This document shows, in pieces, positions 1 through 8,088 of a stretch of DNA of 64,000 bases. The notes below the pieces were generated by a model. It searched no databases. It was not told the origin of the DNA and saw nothing but the letters and a program-made list of their open reading frames with translations. Position numbers and translations under genes: made by a program. Source of the stretch: Domibacillus enclensis (GTDB lineage Bacteria > Bacillota > Bacilli > Bacillales > Domibacillaceae); NCBI RefSeq assembly GCF_900156125.1, contig NZ_FTLX01000005.1, positions 226,929 to 290,928 of the forward strand. The letters run 5' to 3'. The first letter of the stretch is position 1. Each line of letters starts with the position of its first letter.

Positions 1-309
1 TCCGTCATCGATGTCGGCAATGCGATGATTGATGGATTTATTATGCGTGACCCGGGCAGCTATGAAGATATTATCGATATTATGGAAGATGAAAACGTTA
101 TTTTGCCAGAACAGTCGGCTCCACTAAAAGATGTGATTGGTCTGCGAAAAGGGCTTGTGCGTGAATATGTCACCATTTCACATGATGAGCTGGCTGCTGT
201 ATTAACCGCAAATAAAAAAGAGCTGGCCGATTTTCCGAAGCGTGTAAGAGCGTATCTGGAAAATGAACTCGGTCCGGTTTCTGCATTTTTACCAGAAGAA
301 GGAGAATAA
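1..309 (+). CDS. yutE: YutE, DUF86/HepT-like protein (5' partial)
   Basis: The reading frame is open from the first base, so the N-terminus lies outside the window; 102 residues are visible. The segment with NAMIDGFIMRDPGSY followed by a run of I, D and E residues, and the C-terminal end GPVSAFLP, match my recollection of B. subtilis YutE. That family (DUF86) is all-helical and related to HepT, the RNase partner of HepT/MntA toxin-antitoxin systems. Stand-alone Bacillus YutE has no established function, and no MntA-like nucleotidyltransferase lies downstream. The stop overlaps the ribosome binding site of yutF, so the two are probably co-transcribed. Confidence 0.82.
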   Translation, partial: SVIDVGNAMIDGFIMRDPGSYEDIIDIMEDENVILPEQSAPLKDVIGLRKGLVREYVTISHDELAAVLTANKKELADFPKRVRAYLENELGPVSAFLPEEGE

Positions 310-310
310 C

Positions 311-1078
311 ATGACACGATATAAAGGCTATTTAATTGATTTAGACGGCACGATGTATGCCGGAACACAAGTCATTCCCGGAGCGGCAGAATTTATCGAC
401 CGGCTGAATGCAGCGAACGTTCCATATTTGTTTGTGACGAACAACTCATCCCGTACACCGGAGCAGGTAGCAGATAAGCTTGTGAAAATGGGCATCCGCA
501 CGACACCGGAAAATGTCTTCACGACCTCCCGCGCCACGGCTCAATTTATTCATGATGAAAAACCGGGTGCAAGCATTTACGTCATTGGTGAAGACGGCAT
601 TCTTGAAGCGCTGGCTGAGCAGGGGCTTGAAGTCGTTACTCATGAAAATCCAGATTACGTTGTGACAGGCATTGACCGCGGCATTACATACGAAAAACTG
701 GCGGGCGCCTGCCTTTCTGTCCGAAATGGCGCCCGGTTTATTTCCACAAACGGTGATATCGCGATTCCGACCGAGCGCGGCTTTATGCCAGGAAACGGCT
801 CTCTAACGTCCGTTGTAACGGTTTCGACTGAAACACAGCCAATCTTCATCGGAAAGCCGGAGCCGGTCATTATGGAGCAGGCAATGGCTGTTCTTGGGAC
901 ATCCAAGGAAGAAACGATTATGGTCGGCGATTATTACGATACGGACATTCTTGCCGGAATCAATATCGGCATTGACACGCTTCTTGTGCACACAGGCGTT
1001 ACGCAGCGGGAATTCCTGGAGCGTTATGATATTCAGCCGACACATACGCGGAACAATTTGAATGAGTGGGAACTGTAA
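311..1078 (+). CDS. yutF: YutF, HAD-superfamily (NagD-like) sugar phosphatase
   Basis: A 255-residue class IIA HAD hydrolase. Motif I is DLDGTMYAG near residue 9, where the first Asp is the nucleophile. Motif II is the TNNSS region near residue 45. GKPEPVIMEQA and the GDYYDTDILAG acidic motif lie at about 180-215. These enzymes dephosphorylate small phosphorylated metabolites; the physiological substrate of YutF is not known to me. The ATG at 311 is preceded by GGAG inside the end of yutE, so a longer upstream start in this frame is unlikely. A hairpin with a T-run follows the stop. Confidence 0.92.
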   Translation: MTRYKGYLIDLDGTMYAGTQVIPGAAEFIDRLNAANVPYLFVTNNSSRTPEQVADKLVKMGIRTTPENVFTTSRATAQFIHDEKPGASIYVIGEDGILEALAEQGLEVVTHENPDYVVTGIDRGITYEKLAGACLSVRNGARFISTNGDIAIPTERGFMPGNGSLTSVVTVSTETQPIFIGKPEPVIMEQAMAVLGTSKEETIMVGDYYDTDILAGINIGIDTLLVHTGVTQREFLERYDIQPTHTRNNLNEWEL

Positions 1079-1107
1079 GAAGCAGCCGAGGCTGTTTCTT
1101 TTTTTGG
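1079..1107 (+). terminator. Rho-independent terminator after yutF
   Basis: GAAGCAGCC and GGCTGTTTC form a short stem (one G-T pair) followed by seven or more T residues. Confidence 0.75.
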
Positions 1108-1163
1108 CTAAAAATGGACAGGAATGGGTATACAAGGAGCATGACGAATTTTAGGAGGAGAAC

Positions 1164-2669
1164 ATGCGCATTCCGAACCAATCCATGTCCTACTGGAAAG
1201 ATCACCCTGCACCCCGCACCTTTGCGCCGCTGAATATGAATTTAACGGTAGATGTTGTCGTTGTCGGAGGAGGGATTACAGGCATTTTGACTGCCTGGCT
1301 GTTATCGAAAAAAGGCAAAAAGACGGCTTTGATTGAAGCGAAAAAATTAACAGATGGAACAACGGGCTTTACGACAGCGAAAATATCCTCACAGCACGGT
1401 CTTATATACGATGAACTGATTCGGACAATGGGAGAAGACAAAGCCAGGCTTTATTATGAAGCAAATGAAGAAGCCATTGCTTTTTTAAAGAAAACGGTGG
1501 AAGACCTGAAGATAGACTGCGATTTCACTGCTCAGGATGCGTATGTATACATCACGACGAATGAAATGCGAAGCGCGCTTGAAAAAGAGCTGGATGCTTA
1601 CGAGAAGCTGGGCATTAACGGCGGCATCGCAGGAGCGTCCGCGCAGGAGAAACTGCCATTTGATATAGCGGAAGCGCTTGTGATGAGAGATCAGGCGCAG
1701 TTTCATCCGGTGAAGCTGTTAGAAGCGTTGATTGAGGATATGGCAGACCGCGTCCATATATTCGAAGACACACGCGCTGAAGCCATTGATGGACATGCAG
1801 TGAAGACAGTGAGCGGACATAAAATTGTTTGTAACGATATTGTGGTCGCCTCTCATTTTCCTTTTAACGATTTTGATGGCTTGTATTTTGCCAAGCTTCA
1901 TCCGGAGCGCTCGTATGCGATTGGGGTGAAAGGGGACCGTCAGCTTGAGGACGGCATGTATATCAGCGAAGACAAGCCATCCCGTTCGATTCGCCAGGCC
2001 ACAATGGAAACAGGTGAAAGTCTGATGATTATGGGCGGTGAAAACCATCCGGTCGGCCGCAGCGAGCAGGAAACGATGCATCATTATGAGGAATTGGCCG
2101 ACTTTGCCAAACGCCACTTCGGCGCCAAGGAAGTGCTTTACCGGTGGTCTGCCCAGGATTTAATTACGCTTGACCGTGTGCCGTATATTGGCCGGACCCA
2201 TGAAAACTGCTACGTGGCAACCGGCTATGCAAAATGGGGAATGACTAACGGAACGGTTGCCGCGCATGTGATCACTGACCTTATCACAAAGGGGGAAAGC
2301 CGGTACGCTGACTTGTATGATCCGAAGCGGATGAAAGCAAAACCCGCGGATGTAAAAACATTTGTTACGGAAAACGCAAAAGTGGCAAAAGAATTAATCA
2401 GTGGGAAATTAAAAAGAACGACCGTCAGCATTGATTCCCTTTTAACCGATGAAGGCGGCGTGGTCATGGTCGACGGCAAAAAAACTGGTGCGTATAAGGA
2501 CGAACACGGACATTGCCACCTGGTGGATATCACGTGCACGCATCTGGGCTGTGAAACGGAATGGAACGATGCCGAGCGTTCATGGGACTGTCCATGCCAT
2601 GGCTCGCGGTTTTCATATGACGGGGAAGTACTGGAAGGCCCTGCCATCAAGCCTCTCGATAAACGGTAA
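1164..2669 (+). CDS. yhfW: FAD-dependent oxidoreductase fused to a Rieske 2Fe-2S domain (YhfW-like)
   Basis: A 501-residue two-domain protein. Residues about 28-380 form a DAO/glycine-oxidase-type FAD domain, with the dinucleotide motif VVVGGGITGILTAWLLS near residue 30 and a C-terminal FAD segment around YVATGYAKWGMTNGT. Residues about 410-500 form a Rieske domain with CTHLGC and CPCHGSRF, which supply the two Cys and two His ligands of the cluster. The architecture and length match B. subtilis YhfW, a putative Rieske protein of unknown substrate. AGGAGG precedes the ATG. It lies between yutF and yutG, where I do not recall it in B. subtilis. It is transcribed alone and ends before a bidirectional terminator. 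Confidence 0.85.
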   Translation: MRIPNQSMSYWKDHPAPRTFAPLNMNLTVDVVVVGGGITGILTAWLLSKKGKKTALIEAKKLTDGTTGFTTAKISSQHGLIYDELIRTMGEDKARLYYEANEEAIAFLKKTVEDLKIDCDFTAQDAYVYITTNEMRSALEKELDAYEKLGINGGIAGASAQEKLPFDIAEALVMRDQAQFHPVKLLEALIEDMADRVHIFEDTRAEAIDGHAVKTVSGHKIVCNDIVVASHFPFNDFDGLYFAKLHPERSYAIGVKGDRQLEDGMYISEDKPSRSIRQATMETGESLMIMGGENHPVGRSEQETMHHYEELADFAKRHFGAKEVLYRWSAQDLITLDRVPYIGRTHENCYVATGYAKWGMTNGTVAAHVITDLITKGESRYADLYDPKRMKAKPADVKTFVTENAKVAKELISGKLKRTTVSIDSLLTDEGGVVMVDGKKTGAYKDEHGHCHLVDITCTHLGCETEWNDAERSWDCPCHGSRFSYDGEVLEGPAIKPLDKR

Positions 2670-2730
2670 GAGATCATGAGTTGACTAGTCAATATCCCGG
2701 CTATCAAAACATTTCTTTTTGATAAAAGAG

Positions 2731-2776
2731 AAAAGCTGGGCGATTGCGATGTTCGCAAAACCGTCCAGCTTTTATC
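2731..2776. terminator. Bidirectional terminator between yhfW-like gene and yutG
   Basis: AAAAGCTGG at 2731 pairs with CCAGCTTTT at 2765. The flanking GATAAAAG and CTTTTATC extend the symmetry, so it can serve the convergent genes on both sides. Confidence 0.7.
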
Positions 2777-2788
2777 AAAATACATTTC

Positions 2789-3295
2789 TTATTCTGTATG
2801 AGCTGCTCTATGGGCAAGGCGGCTCGCTGCTGCTGCTGCGATGGCACCGACGATGTCATCTAAAAACGTATGCACCTGGCCTGTTGATTTATCATTTAAA
2901 AACTGAAGGATGCCCGGCTTTTGCTTGTCGATATACCCGTAGCTCGTTAAGCCGATCGTTCCATATACGTTAATGATCGCCGTCGCAATCGTTTCATCAA
3001 GGCCGTACAGTCCTTCATCTGTTTCAATAATCGATTGAAGCGGGTCATCCAGCTGCTTTTTCTCTGCCAGCATATCGAGCTGAATTCCTGTTAACACCGC
3101 GTTTTGTACTTCACGCTTGCGCAGCACAGCTTCCACATGCTCCATTGCTTCTTCAAGCTTTAAGTCTGGGTGATAAGGCTTTTGCAGGTACACAACCAGC
3201 TCGGCGATATCTTCCATCTTGACACCTCGCTCACCAATCCAGCGGCGGGCTGTTTTTTCAGACATACTCATTACGCGCTTTTCTTCAATTGTCAT
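2789..3295 (-). CDS. yutG: YutG, phosphatidylglycerophosphatase A-like protein
   Basis: A 168-residue protein that matches B. subtilis YutG along its length. The N-terminal half has WIGERGVKMEDIAELV and YHPDL. The C-terminal PgpA-like half has VYGTIGLTSYGYIDK, the acidic FLDDIVGAIAAA and SRLAH. The fold is that of PgpA lipid phosphatases, but the Firmicutes YutG group has no proven substrate. ATG at 3295 is preferred because AAGGTG sits 8 bases upstream on the minus strand; an in-frame GTG nine bases further out would overlap that site. It is convergent with the upstream oxidoreductase gene. Confidence 0.85.
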   Translation of the reverse strand: MTIEEKRVMSMSEKTARRWIGERGVKMEDIAELVVYLQKPYHPDLKLEEAMEHVEAVLRKREVQNAVLTGIQLDMLAEKKQLDDPLQSIIETDEGLYGLDETIATAIINVYGTIGLTSYGYIDKQKPGILQFLNDKSTGQVHTFLDDIVGAIAAAAASRLAHRAAHTE

Positions 3296-3358
3296 CTTCA
3301 ACACACCTTTTTACTCAATATAATATGCCATTCTTTTACTCCTATACCCGTTTTCATT

Positions 3359-3388
3359 GTGACATACTCAAGTGGAAAATGATACAAT
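3359..3388 (+). promoter_or_regulatory. Sigma-A promoter for the hydroxyacid dehydrogenase gene
   Basis: GTGACA (-35), an 18-base spacer and TACAAT (-10), about 30 bases before the start codon. Confidence 0.55.
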
Positions 3389-3420
3389 AAGACGGAATAA
3401 TCTGAAATGGGGTGCGCCTG

Positions 3421-4401
3421 GTGAAGCCTTTTGTCTATGTAACACGAAAAGTGCCTGAAGAGATTGTCACAAGACTGTCTGCATCCTACGAGGTTGAGAC
3501 GTGGTGTGAAGAGGATAAAGCGGTTCCAAGAAACATACTTATTGAAAAAGCATCGACGGCCGATGCGCTGCTGACCGTTATATCGGATGGGGTGGACGAG
3601 GAGCTGTTTTCTCATGCTCCGCAATTAAAGGTAGTGGCTAATATGGCGGTCGGCTTTGATAATATTGACCTCGAAGCCGCCAGCCGCCATGGTGTAGCAA
3701 TCTGCAATACACCGGACGTGCTGACCGATACAACAGCGGATTTAACGTTTGCACTGCTTTTAGCAACAGCCCGTCGCATGACAGAAGCATCCGAGTTTGT
3801 GAAAGAAGGAAGATGGACAAGCTGGGCGCCGATGATGCTGGTTGGGACGGATGTTCATCATAAAAAAATTGGGATTGTCGGTATGGGAAAAATCGGGACA
3901 GCTGTGGCAAAACGGGCAGCCGGCTTTGATATGGAAATTCTTTATCATAACCGCCGCCGCCATGAAGTGGCTGAAGAAATGCTGGGTGCGCAATACAGAA
4001 GCTTTGACGAGCTGCTGGAGGAAGCAGATTTTGTCGTCTGTCTGGCGCCATTAAATGAGGATACACGGGGATTGTTTCAGCGTGAACACTTTCAGAAAAT
4101 GAAACAGGACGCCATGTTTATTAATGCAAGCCGGGGCCCTATTATTAACGAGAAGGCGCTGATCGATGCGCTAAAAGCAGGAGACATTGCCGCTGCTGGT
4201 CTCGACGTATTTGACAAAGAGCCGATCTCGGCCGATCACCCATTTTTATCAATGAAAAATGTCGTGGCGCTTCCGCACATCGGCAGCGCTTCAAGAGAAA
4301 CGCGGATTGCGATGATGATGACCTGCTGTGACAACATTGAAGCGGTATTCGATGAACGGCCGCCTAAAACGCTCGTGAATAAAGATGTGCTTCAGTTTTA
4401 A
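3421..4401 (+). CDS. D-isomer-specific 2-hydroxyacid dehydrogenase (glyoxylate/hydroxypyruvate reductase type)
   Basis: A 326-residue NAD(P)-dependent oxidoreductase. The Rossmann motif GIVGMGKIGTAVAKRA lies near residue 150. The catalytic set is Arg in NASRGPIINE, Glu in DVFDKEP and His in LPHIGS. B. subtilis YvcT is a similar protein. Such enzymes reduce glyoxylate, hydroxypyruvate or 2-ketogluconate; the sequence does not decide which. GTG at 3421 is chosen because GGGGTG lies 7 bases before it. An in-frame GTG at 3412 overlaps that ribosome binding site. The gene is single, with its own promoter. Confidence 0.87.
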   Translation: MKPFVYVTRKVPEEIVTRLSASYEVETWCEEDKAVPRNILIEKASTADALLTVISDGVDEELFSHAPQLKVVANMAVGFDNIDLEAASRHGVAICNTPDVLTDTTADLTFALLLATARRMTEASEFVKEGRWTSWAPMMLVGTDVHHKKIGIVGMGKIGTAVAKRAAGFDMEILYHNRRRHEVAEEMLGAQYRSFDELLEEADFVVCLAPLNEDTRGLFQREHFQKMKQDAMFINASRGPIINEKALIDALKAGDIAAAGLDVFDKEPISADHPFLSMKNVVALPHIGSASRETRIAMMMTCCDNIEAVFDERPPKTLVNKDVLQF

Positions 4402-4420
4402 TAAAGACGGTCATGAAAAA

Positions 4421-4450
4421 AAGAGCTGATCCCGTCAAGGATCAGCTCTT
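4421..4450. terminator. Terminator between hydroxyacid dehydrogenase gene and yutI
   Basis: A perfect 12-base stem, AAGAGCTGATCC with GGATCAGCTCTT. The A-run on its left gives a T-run for the minus-strand gene yutI; the plus side lacks a clear T-run. Confidence 0.8.
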
Positions 4451-4454
4451 GTCA

Positions 4455-4697
4455 TTAAAAGACTTGTTCAACTTCAACAATTCCAGGAACTTCTTCAAGC
4501 AATGCGCGCTCAATCCCGGCTTTTAATGTGATGGTTGAGCTAGGGCAGCTGCCGCATGCGCCGAGCAGACGAAGCTTCACGATCCCGTCTTCAATATCAA
4601 CGAGTTCACAGTCGCCGCCGTCGCGAAGTAGGAATGGACGTAATTTATCTAGTACTTCCTGAACTTCACCGTAAATTTCTTGTTCTTGTGTTTGCAT
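4455..4697 (-). CDS. yutI: YutI, NifU C-terminal-domain Fe-S scaffold/carrier
   Basis: An 80-residue protein made only of the NifU C-terminal domain. [17 protein letters not shown] is followed by [14 protein letters not shown], whose CxxC binds a transient Fe-S cluster handed to apo-proteins. The length is typical of stand-alone Nfu proteins, slightly shorter than B. subtilis YutI. GAAAGGAG lies 10 bases before the ATG. Other Fe-S-related genes (yutM, the Rieske protein) are nearby but in separate transcripts. Confidence 0.92.
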   Translation of the reverse strand: MQTQEQEIYGEVQEVLDKLRPFLLRDGGDCELVDIEDGIVKLRLLGACGSCPSSTITLKAGIERALLEEVPGIVEVEQVF

Positions 4698-4729
4698 GAA
4701 TCATCGGCTCCTTTCGATTCGATACATAT

Positions 4730-4758
4730 ATTATAATGATTTTAAATTGAAAATGCAA
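4730..4758 (-). promoter_or_regulatory. Sigma-A promoter for yutI
   Basis: On the minus strand TTGCAT (4758-4753), 17 bases, then TATAAT (4735-4730), 33 bases before the yutI start. Confidence 0.65.
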
Positions 4759-4890
4759 TTTCTCCTGCCGAGAAAGGGAAAAACCGCTGCTTTATTCTCA
4801 TCCGTTATTTAGGAACTGAAAATAAGGCGTTTAAACTCGTGCAGTGGGGCAATAGTACAGTACAAACAGGAAAAAAGGGAGAGGATTTTT

Positions 4891-6303
4891 TTGAAAGAAT
4901 GGAGCATGTACATAAACGGTCAATGGCTGACTGCGGATGAACAAATTGAAGTAGTCAATCCGGCTGTCAATGAAGTGATCGCGACGGTGCCAAAAGGAGG
5001 CGCAGGTGAAGCTAGCAAGGCAGTGGATGCGGCATACGAGGCCTTTACATCGTGGTCGAAAAAAACAGCTGGCGAGCGCGCTGAGCTCTTAATGGCCTGG
5101 TACCGGCTGATCGATGAAAACAAGGAAGAAATCGGCCGGATTATGACAGAAGAGCAGGGCAAGCCGCTTCAGGAAGCCATTGGCGAAGTCACCTACGCAA
5201 ACAGCTTTATTTCGTGGTATGCAGAAGAAGGCAAGCGCATTTACGGCGAAACGATTCCCGCCTCCGATCCGAAAAAACGGCTGTTTGTGTCTAGGCAGCC
5301 TGTGGGCGTTGTCGCAGCAATTACGCCGTGGAACTTCCCGGCGGCGATGATTACACGGAAGGTTGCACCTGCTCTCGCTTCCGGCTGTACGGCTGTTGTT
5401 AAGCCCGCTTCCGCCACTCCTCTTACGGCGCTGAAGCTGGCTGAGCTTGCACACGAAGCAGGAATCCCGAATGGTGTCTTAAACGTCGTCACGGGCGATT
5501 CCAAATCAGTAGCCGGCGCCTGGATGGAAGACAGCCGCGTGCGGAAGGTGACATTCACCGGTTCAACAGAAATCGGCAAGGTGCTGATGAAGCAGGCAGC
5601 GGACACGATGAAAAAAGTTTCGCTGGAGCTTGGCGGCCACGCTCCTTTTATCGTCACGGCTCATGCCGATATTGAAAAAGCGGCAAAGGGCTTGATCGGC
5701 TCGAAATTCCGCAATGCCGGCCAGACGTGTGTTTGTGCAAACCGGGTGTATGTTCACGAGTCGATTGAAAAAGAATTTATTGAAGCCTTTAAAGCAGAAG
5801 TGAAGACGTTAAAAGTAGGAAACGGCATGGAAAGTGGCGTGAATATTGGCCCGCTGATCGACAAAGACGCTGTGGAAAAAGTCCAGAGCCAGCTAGAGGA
5901 TGCAAAAAGCAAAGGCGCCGTTGTGGAAATGGGCGGTGAAACAAAAGGGAACTATGTGACGCCTGCGGTGTTGACGAATGTTACGGATGAAATGGACTGC
6001 ATGGTGGATGAAACGTTTGGCCCACTGGCGCCCATTACGGTGTACCGGACAACGGAGGAAGTGATCAAGCGGGCGAACAACACGCCGTTCGGTCTTGCCG
6101 CCTACGTGTTCTCAGAGCACTTATCAGAAGCCATTGAAATAAGCGAAGGGCTGGAATACGGCATTGTCGGCTTAAACGACGGATTGCCATCGGTTGCGCA
6201 GGCGCCATTTGGCGGATTCAAAGAAAGCGGCCTTGGTCGTGAAGGCGGTCATCACGGAATGGATGAGTTTTTAGAAGTCAAATATATTTCTCTCGGATTA
6301 TAA
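4891..6303 (+). CDS. gabD: Aldehyde dehydrogenase, GabD-type (succinate-semialdehyde dehydrogenase)
   Basis: A 470-residue NAD(P)-dependent aldehyde dehydrogenase. Visible landmarks are ITPWNFPAAM near residue 145, FTGSTEIGK in the cofactor domain, the general-base Glu in LELGGHAP near 245, the nucleophile Cys in GQTCVCANR near 279 and APFGGFKESG near the end. TCVCANR with EEQGKPLQEA is typical of GabD, which oxidises succinate semialdehyde to succinate in GABA breakdown. No GABA transaminase is next to it, so related semialdehydes remain possible. The start is TTG with GGGAGAGG 6 bases upstream. It is convergent with yutJ across repeat copy A. Confidence 0.88.
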   Translation: MKEWSMYINGQWLTADEQIEVVNPAVNEVIATVPKGGAGEASKAVDAAYEAFTSWSKKTAGERAELLMAWYRLIDENKEEIGRIMTEEQGKPLQEAIGEVTYANSFISWYAEEGKRIYGETIPASDPKKRLFVSRQPVGVVAAITPWNFPAAMITRKVAPALASGCTAVVKPASATPLTALKLAELAHEAGIPNGVLNVVTGDSKSVAGAWMEDSRVRKVTFTGSTEIGKVLMKQAADTMKKVSLELGGHAPFIVTAHADIEKAAKGLIGSKFRNAGQTCVCANRVYVHESIEKEFIEAFKAEVKTLKVGNGMESGVNIGPLIDKDAVEKVQSQLEDAKSKGAVVEMGGETKGNYVTPAVLTNVTDEMDCMVDETFGPLAPITVYRTTEEVIKRANNTPFGLAAYVFSEHLSEAIEISEGLEYGIVGLNDGLPSVAQAPFGGFKESGLGREGGHHGMDEFLEVKYISLGL

Positions 6304-6316
6304 GCCGTTTACAAAA

Positions 6317-6350
6317 AAAAGAACCCGGTGCTTTTGCGCCGGGTTCCTTC
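6317..6350 (+). terminator. gabD terminator, left copy of a 30-bp direct repeat
   Basis: The stem GAACCCGG/CCGGGTTC has a GC-rich loop. Bases 6317-6346 are repeated without a mismatch at 6820-6849, on the far side of repeat copy A. Confidence 0.8.
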
Positions 6351-6819
6351 ATGCTTTTGAAAAAGATGTCAATGAAAATCAAGTGACAACTTCTCTTTTT
6401 CGAAGCCACTGTGCTTGAGCCAACACAGTAGGGGCGGCTTCTGCAGGACTTCGCGTTCGGAGGGGCGGGCGGTGAGCTAACTTTTGTCGCTACGCTCCAA
6501 AAGTGGATCTCACCTGACCCGCTTGGTCCCTCCCGAGTCTTCGTCCTGCGCCAGCCGCCCTGGTGGGGAGGAAAAGCAAATCGTAAAACCAAAAATGGAA
6601 ATAGTTCTGAGTGAAAAAAAAGAGATGAGAATCCTCTCCTTTTCACGATTTAGGAAAAGCGGGCTTTCTTCTTGATGTCACATGTTTTAAAGAATAGCCG
6701 GCAGCCCGGAGCCCCTGAGTGTTCTTTTCTAGAAAAACAGCCTATTTTTTGCTAAGAAAAAGGAAACAATCTCGAAAAAACATCTAGTTTCTCTTGACGA
6801 GTTTGTTTTTCGACACTAT
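6347..6819 (+). repeat. Dispersed palindromic element, copy A (473 bp, complete)
   Basis: Non-coding. The AT-rich left end (about 6350-6400) and right end (about 6715-6819) can be aligned with the ends of copy C. The core is a long imperfect palindrome: GGCGGCTTCTGCAGGACT at 6433 faces AGTCTTCGTCCTGCGCCAGC ending near 6559, and inside it GGTGAG with CTTTTG (6471-6486) face CAAAAG with CTCACC (6498-6514). A second conserved box, CCGGCAGCCCGGAGCCCCTG, lies near 6699-6718. The two ends also resemble each other in inverted orientation (GAAAAA followed at a distance by GTCAA). Parts such as GACGAAGACTC resemble a repeat family I recall from several Bacillus genomes. The short open frames inside it show no protein-like features. 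Confidence 0.8.
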
Positions 6820-6857
6820 AAAAGAACCCGGTGCTTTTGCGCCGGGTTCTTTTTTTG
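6820..6857. terminator. yutJ terminator, right copy of the 30-bp direct repeat
   Basis: The same hairpin as at 6317-6346, with T-runs on both strands. It lies directly behind the stop codon of the minus-strand gene yutJ. Confidence 0.8.
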
Positions 6858-7925
6858 TTATCCGTTATGGTATTTGTACATCCAGAGTACGCCGGATTTT
6901 AAGAAGCGGGCGACGCGTCCGGTGATGGCGCGGTCTGCCACAAAGCCGAAGCCTTGCTTTTTGCCGAGAGAGCCAAGCACGCCTTTTAGTTTCATTTCCG
7001 GCATGGTCTCCGGAAGCGGTTCGTTTCTCCAGCGTTTTTGCAGCACATCGACAATTTGCTCGGCTTGTTCCTCGGCCAGCTGCGCGCTCGGTGCGTGCGG
7101 CAGGCTCGCGCAGTCTCCTACAACGTAAACATGTTCATTGCCTGGCAGGTTATGATGCGGCGTTAAAATGACCCGGTCCGAGCGGTCTTTTTCCACCGGC
7201 ATATCACGAACGACAAGGCTTGGCTGAATGCCGGCGGTCCAAACAACCGCGTCCATTTCGTATACGTCCTCGTGGTTGTAAATGCGATCGGGCTCGACGC
7301 GGGTAATGTTCGCATCACTAACGACTTCTACACCGTGATCGGTAAACCATTTTTCAATGTAGCGGCTTAAGCGCTGAGGAAAGTCTTTTAAAATGCGGGG
7401 GCCGCGGTCGAACAGCTTGATGTCAAGATCCGGACGGCTTTCACGAAGCTCACTCGCAAGCTCAATGCCGGAAAGACCGGCGCCGACGATCCCAACCTTT
7501 GATCCGGCAGGCATATTGTTTAATTTTTCGTACGTAGCACGTGATTTCTGAATGGACTGAATGCTGTTTGTATGTTCAGCGGCTCCAGGAACGCCGTGGT
7601 ATTTGTCCTCGCAGCCGAGGCCGATGACCAGGTCATCATAGGGAAGAGCGCCGTGGTTTTGCAATAGCACTTCTTTTTTCTCCAATTGAATGGAGGTAAT
7701 TTCGTCATAAATCACTTTTAGCTTTTCGTGTTCTGGAAACGACACACGCACTTCATGGTCAGAAGCGGTTCCTGCCGCCAATGCGTAATATTCGGTTTTC
7801 AAGCAGTGGTAAGGCACTTTATCAACTAATGTAATCGCTACGTCGTCTGGAAGATGGTTCGGCAATAGTCTTAAAAGCACACGCATATTGCCGTAGCCGC
7901 CTCCAAGCAAAACTAAGTTCTTCAT
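6858..7925 (-). CDS. yutJ: YutJ, type II NADH dehydrogenase-like flavoprotein
   Basis: A 355-residue two-Rossmann-domain pyridine nucleotide-disulfide oxidoreductase. The FAD motif LVLLGGGYGNMRVL is at the N-terminus, the NAD motif VGIVGAGLSGIELASEL near residue 148, and the second FAD motif YVVGDCASL near 275. The end SGVLWMYKYHNG is the same as I recall for B. subtilis YutJ. NDH-2-type enzymes pass electrons from NADH to menaquinone without pumping protons; activity of YutJ itself is inferred from family. A paralogue, yumB, is 7 kb away. The gene is single and convergent with gabD. Confidence 0.9.
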   Translation of the reverse strand: MKNLVLLGGGYGNMRVLLRLLPNHLPDDVAITLVDKVPYHCLKTEYYALAAGTASDHEVRVSFPEHEKLKVIYDEITSIQLEKKEVLLQNHGALPYDDLVIGLGCEDKYHGVPGAAEHTNSIQSIQKSRATYEKLNNMPAGSKVGIVGAGLSGIELASELRESRPDLDIKLFDRGPRILKDFPQRLSRYIEKWFTDHGVEVVSDANITRVEPDRIYNHEDVYEMDAVVWTAGIQPSLVVRDMPVEKDRSDRVILTPHHNLPGNEHVYVVGDCASLPHAPSAQLAEEQAEQIVDVLQKRWRNEPLPETMPEMKLKGVLGSLGKKQGFGFVADRAITGRVARFLKSGVLWMYKYHNG

Positions 7926-8088
7926 ATGTATAACCCCTCTGTTTCATATTCGTGCATAGTATGTGTCCGTTTATTCATATCCGAGTATAGCGAAAATGCA
8001 CCTTTTATACAACAGACTTCCCGGAAAACTTCCGGCTTTTTTCTGGACGGAATTGATAGTACAATGAATGAGTGAGGTGAAGGATCGT

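Noticed and set aside
1..309. YutE as half of a HepT/MntA toxin-antitoxin pair
   Set aside because: The next gene is a HAD phosphatase, not an MntA-like nucleotidyltransferase, and the upstream side is outside the window. YutE usually occurs alone in Bacillus.
2719..2973. 84-codon plus-strand frame over yutG
   Set aside because: Antisense to a well-supported conserved gene, and it begins within the bidirectional terminator.
6484..6675. Short open frames in both directions inside repeat copy A
   Set aside because: They follow the palindrome arms, are not preserved in copies B and C, and have no translation signals.
6347..6819. Repeat copy A as an insertion sequence or group II intron
   Set aside because: It is under 500 bp with no transposase or reverse transcriptase. 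The core lacks intron domain V features that I can recognise. A non-autonomous element is the most that can be said.
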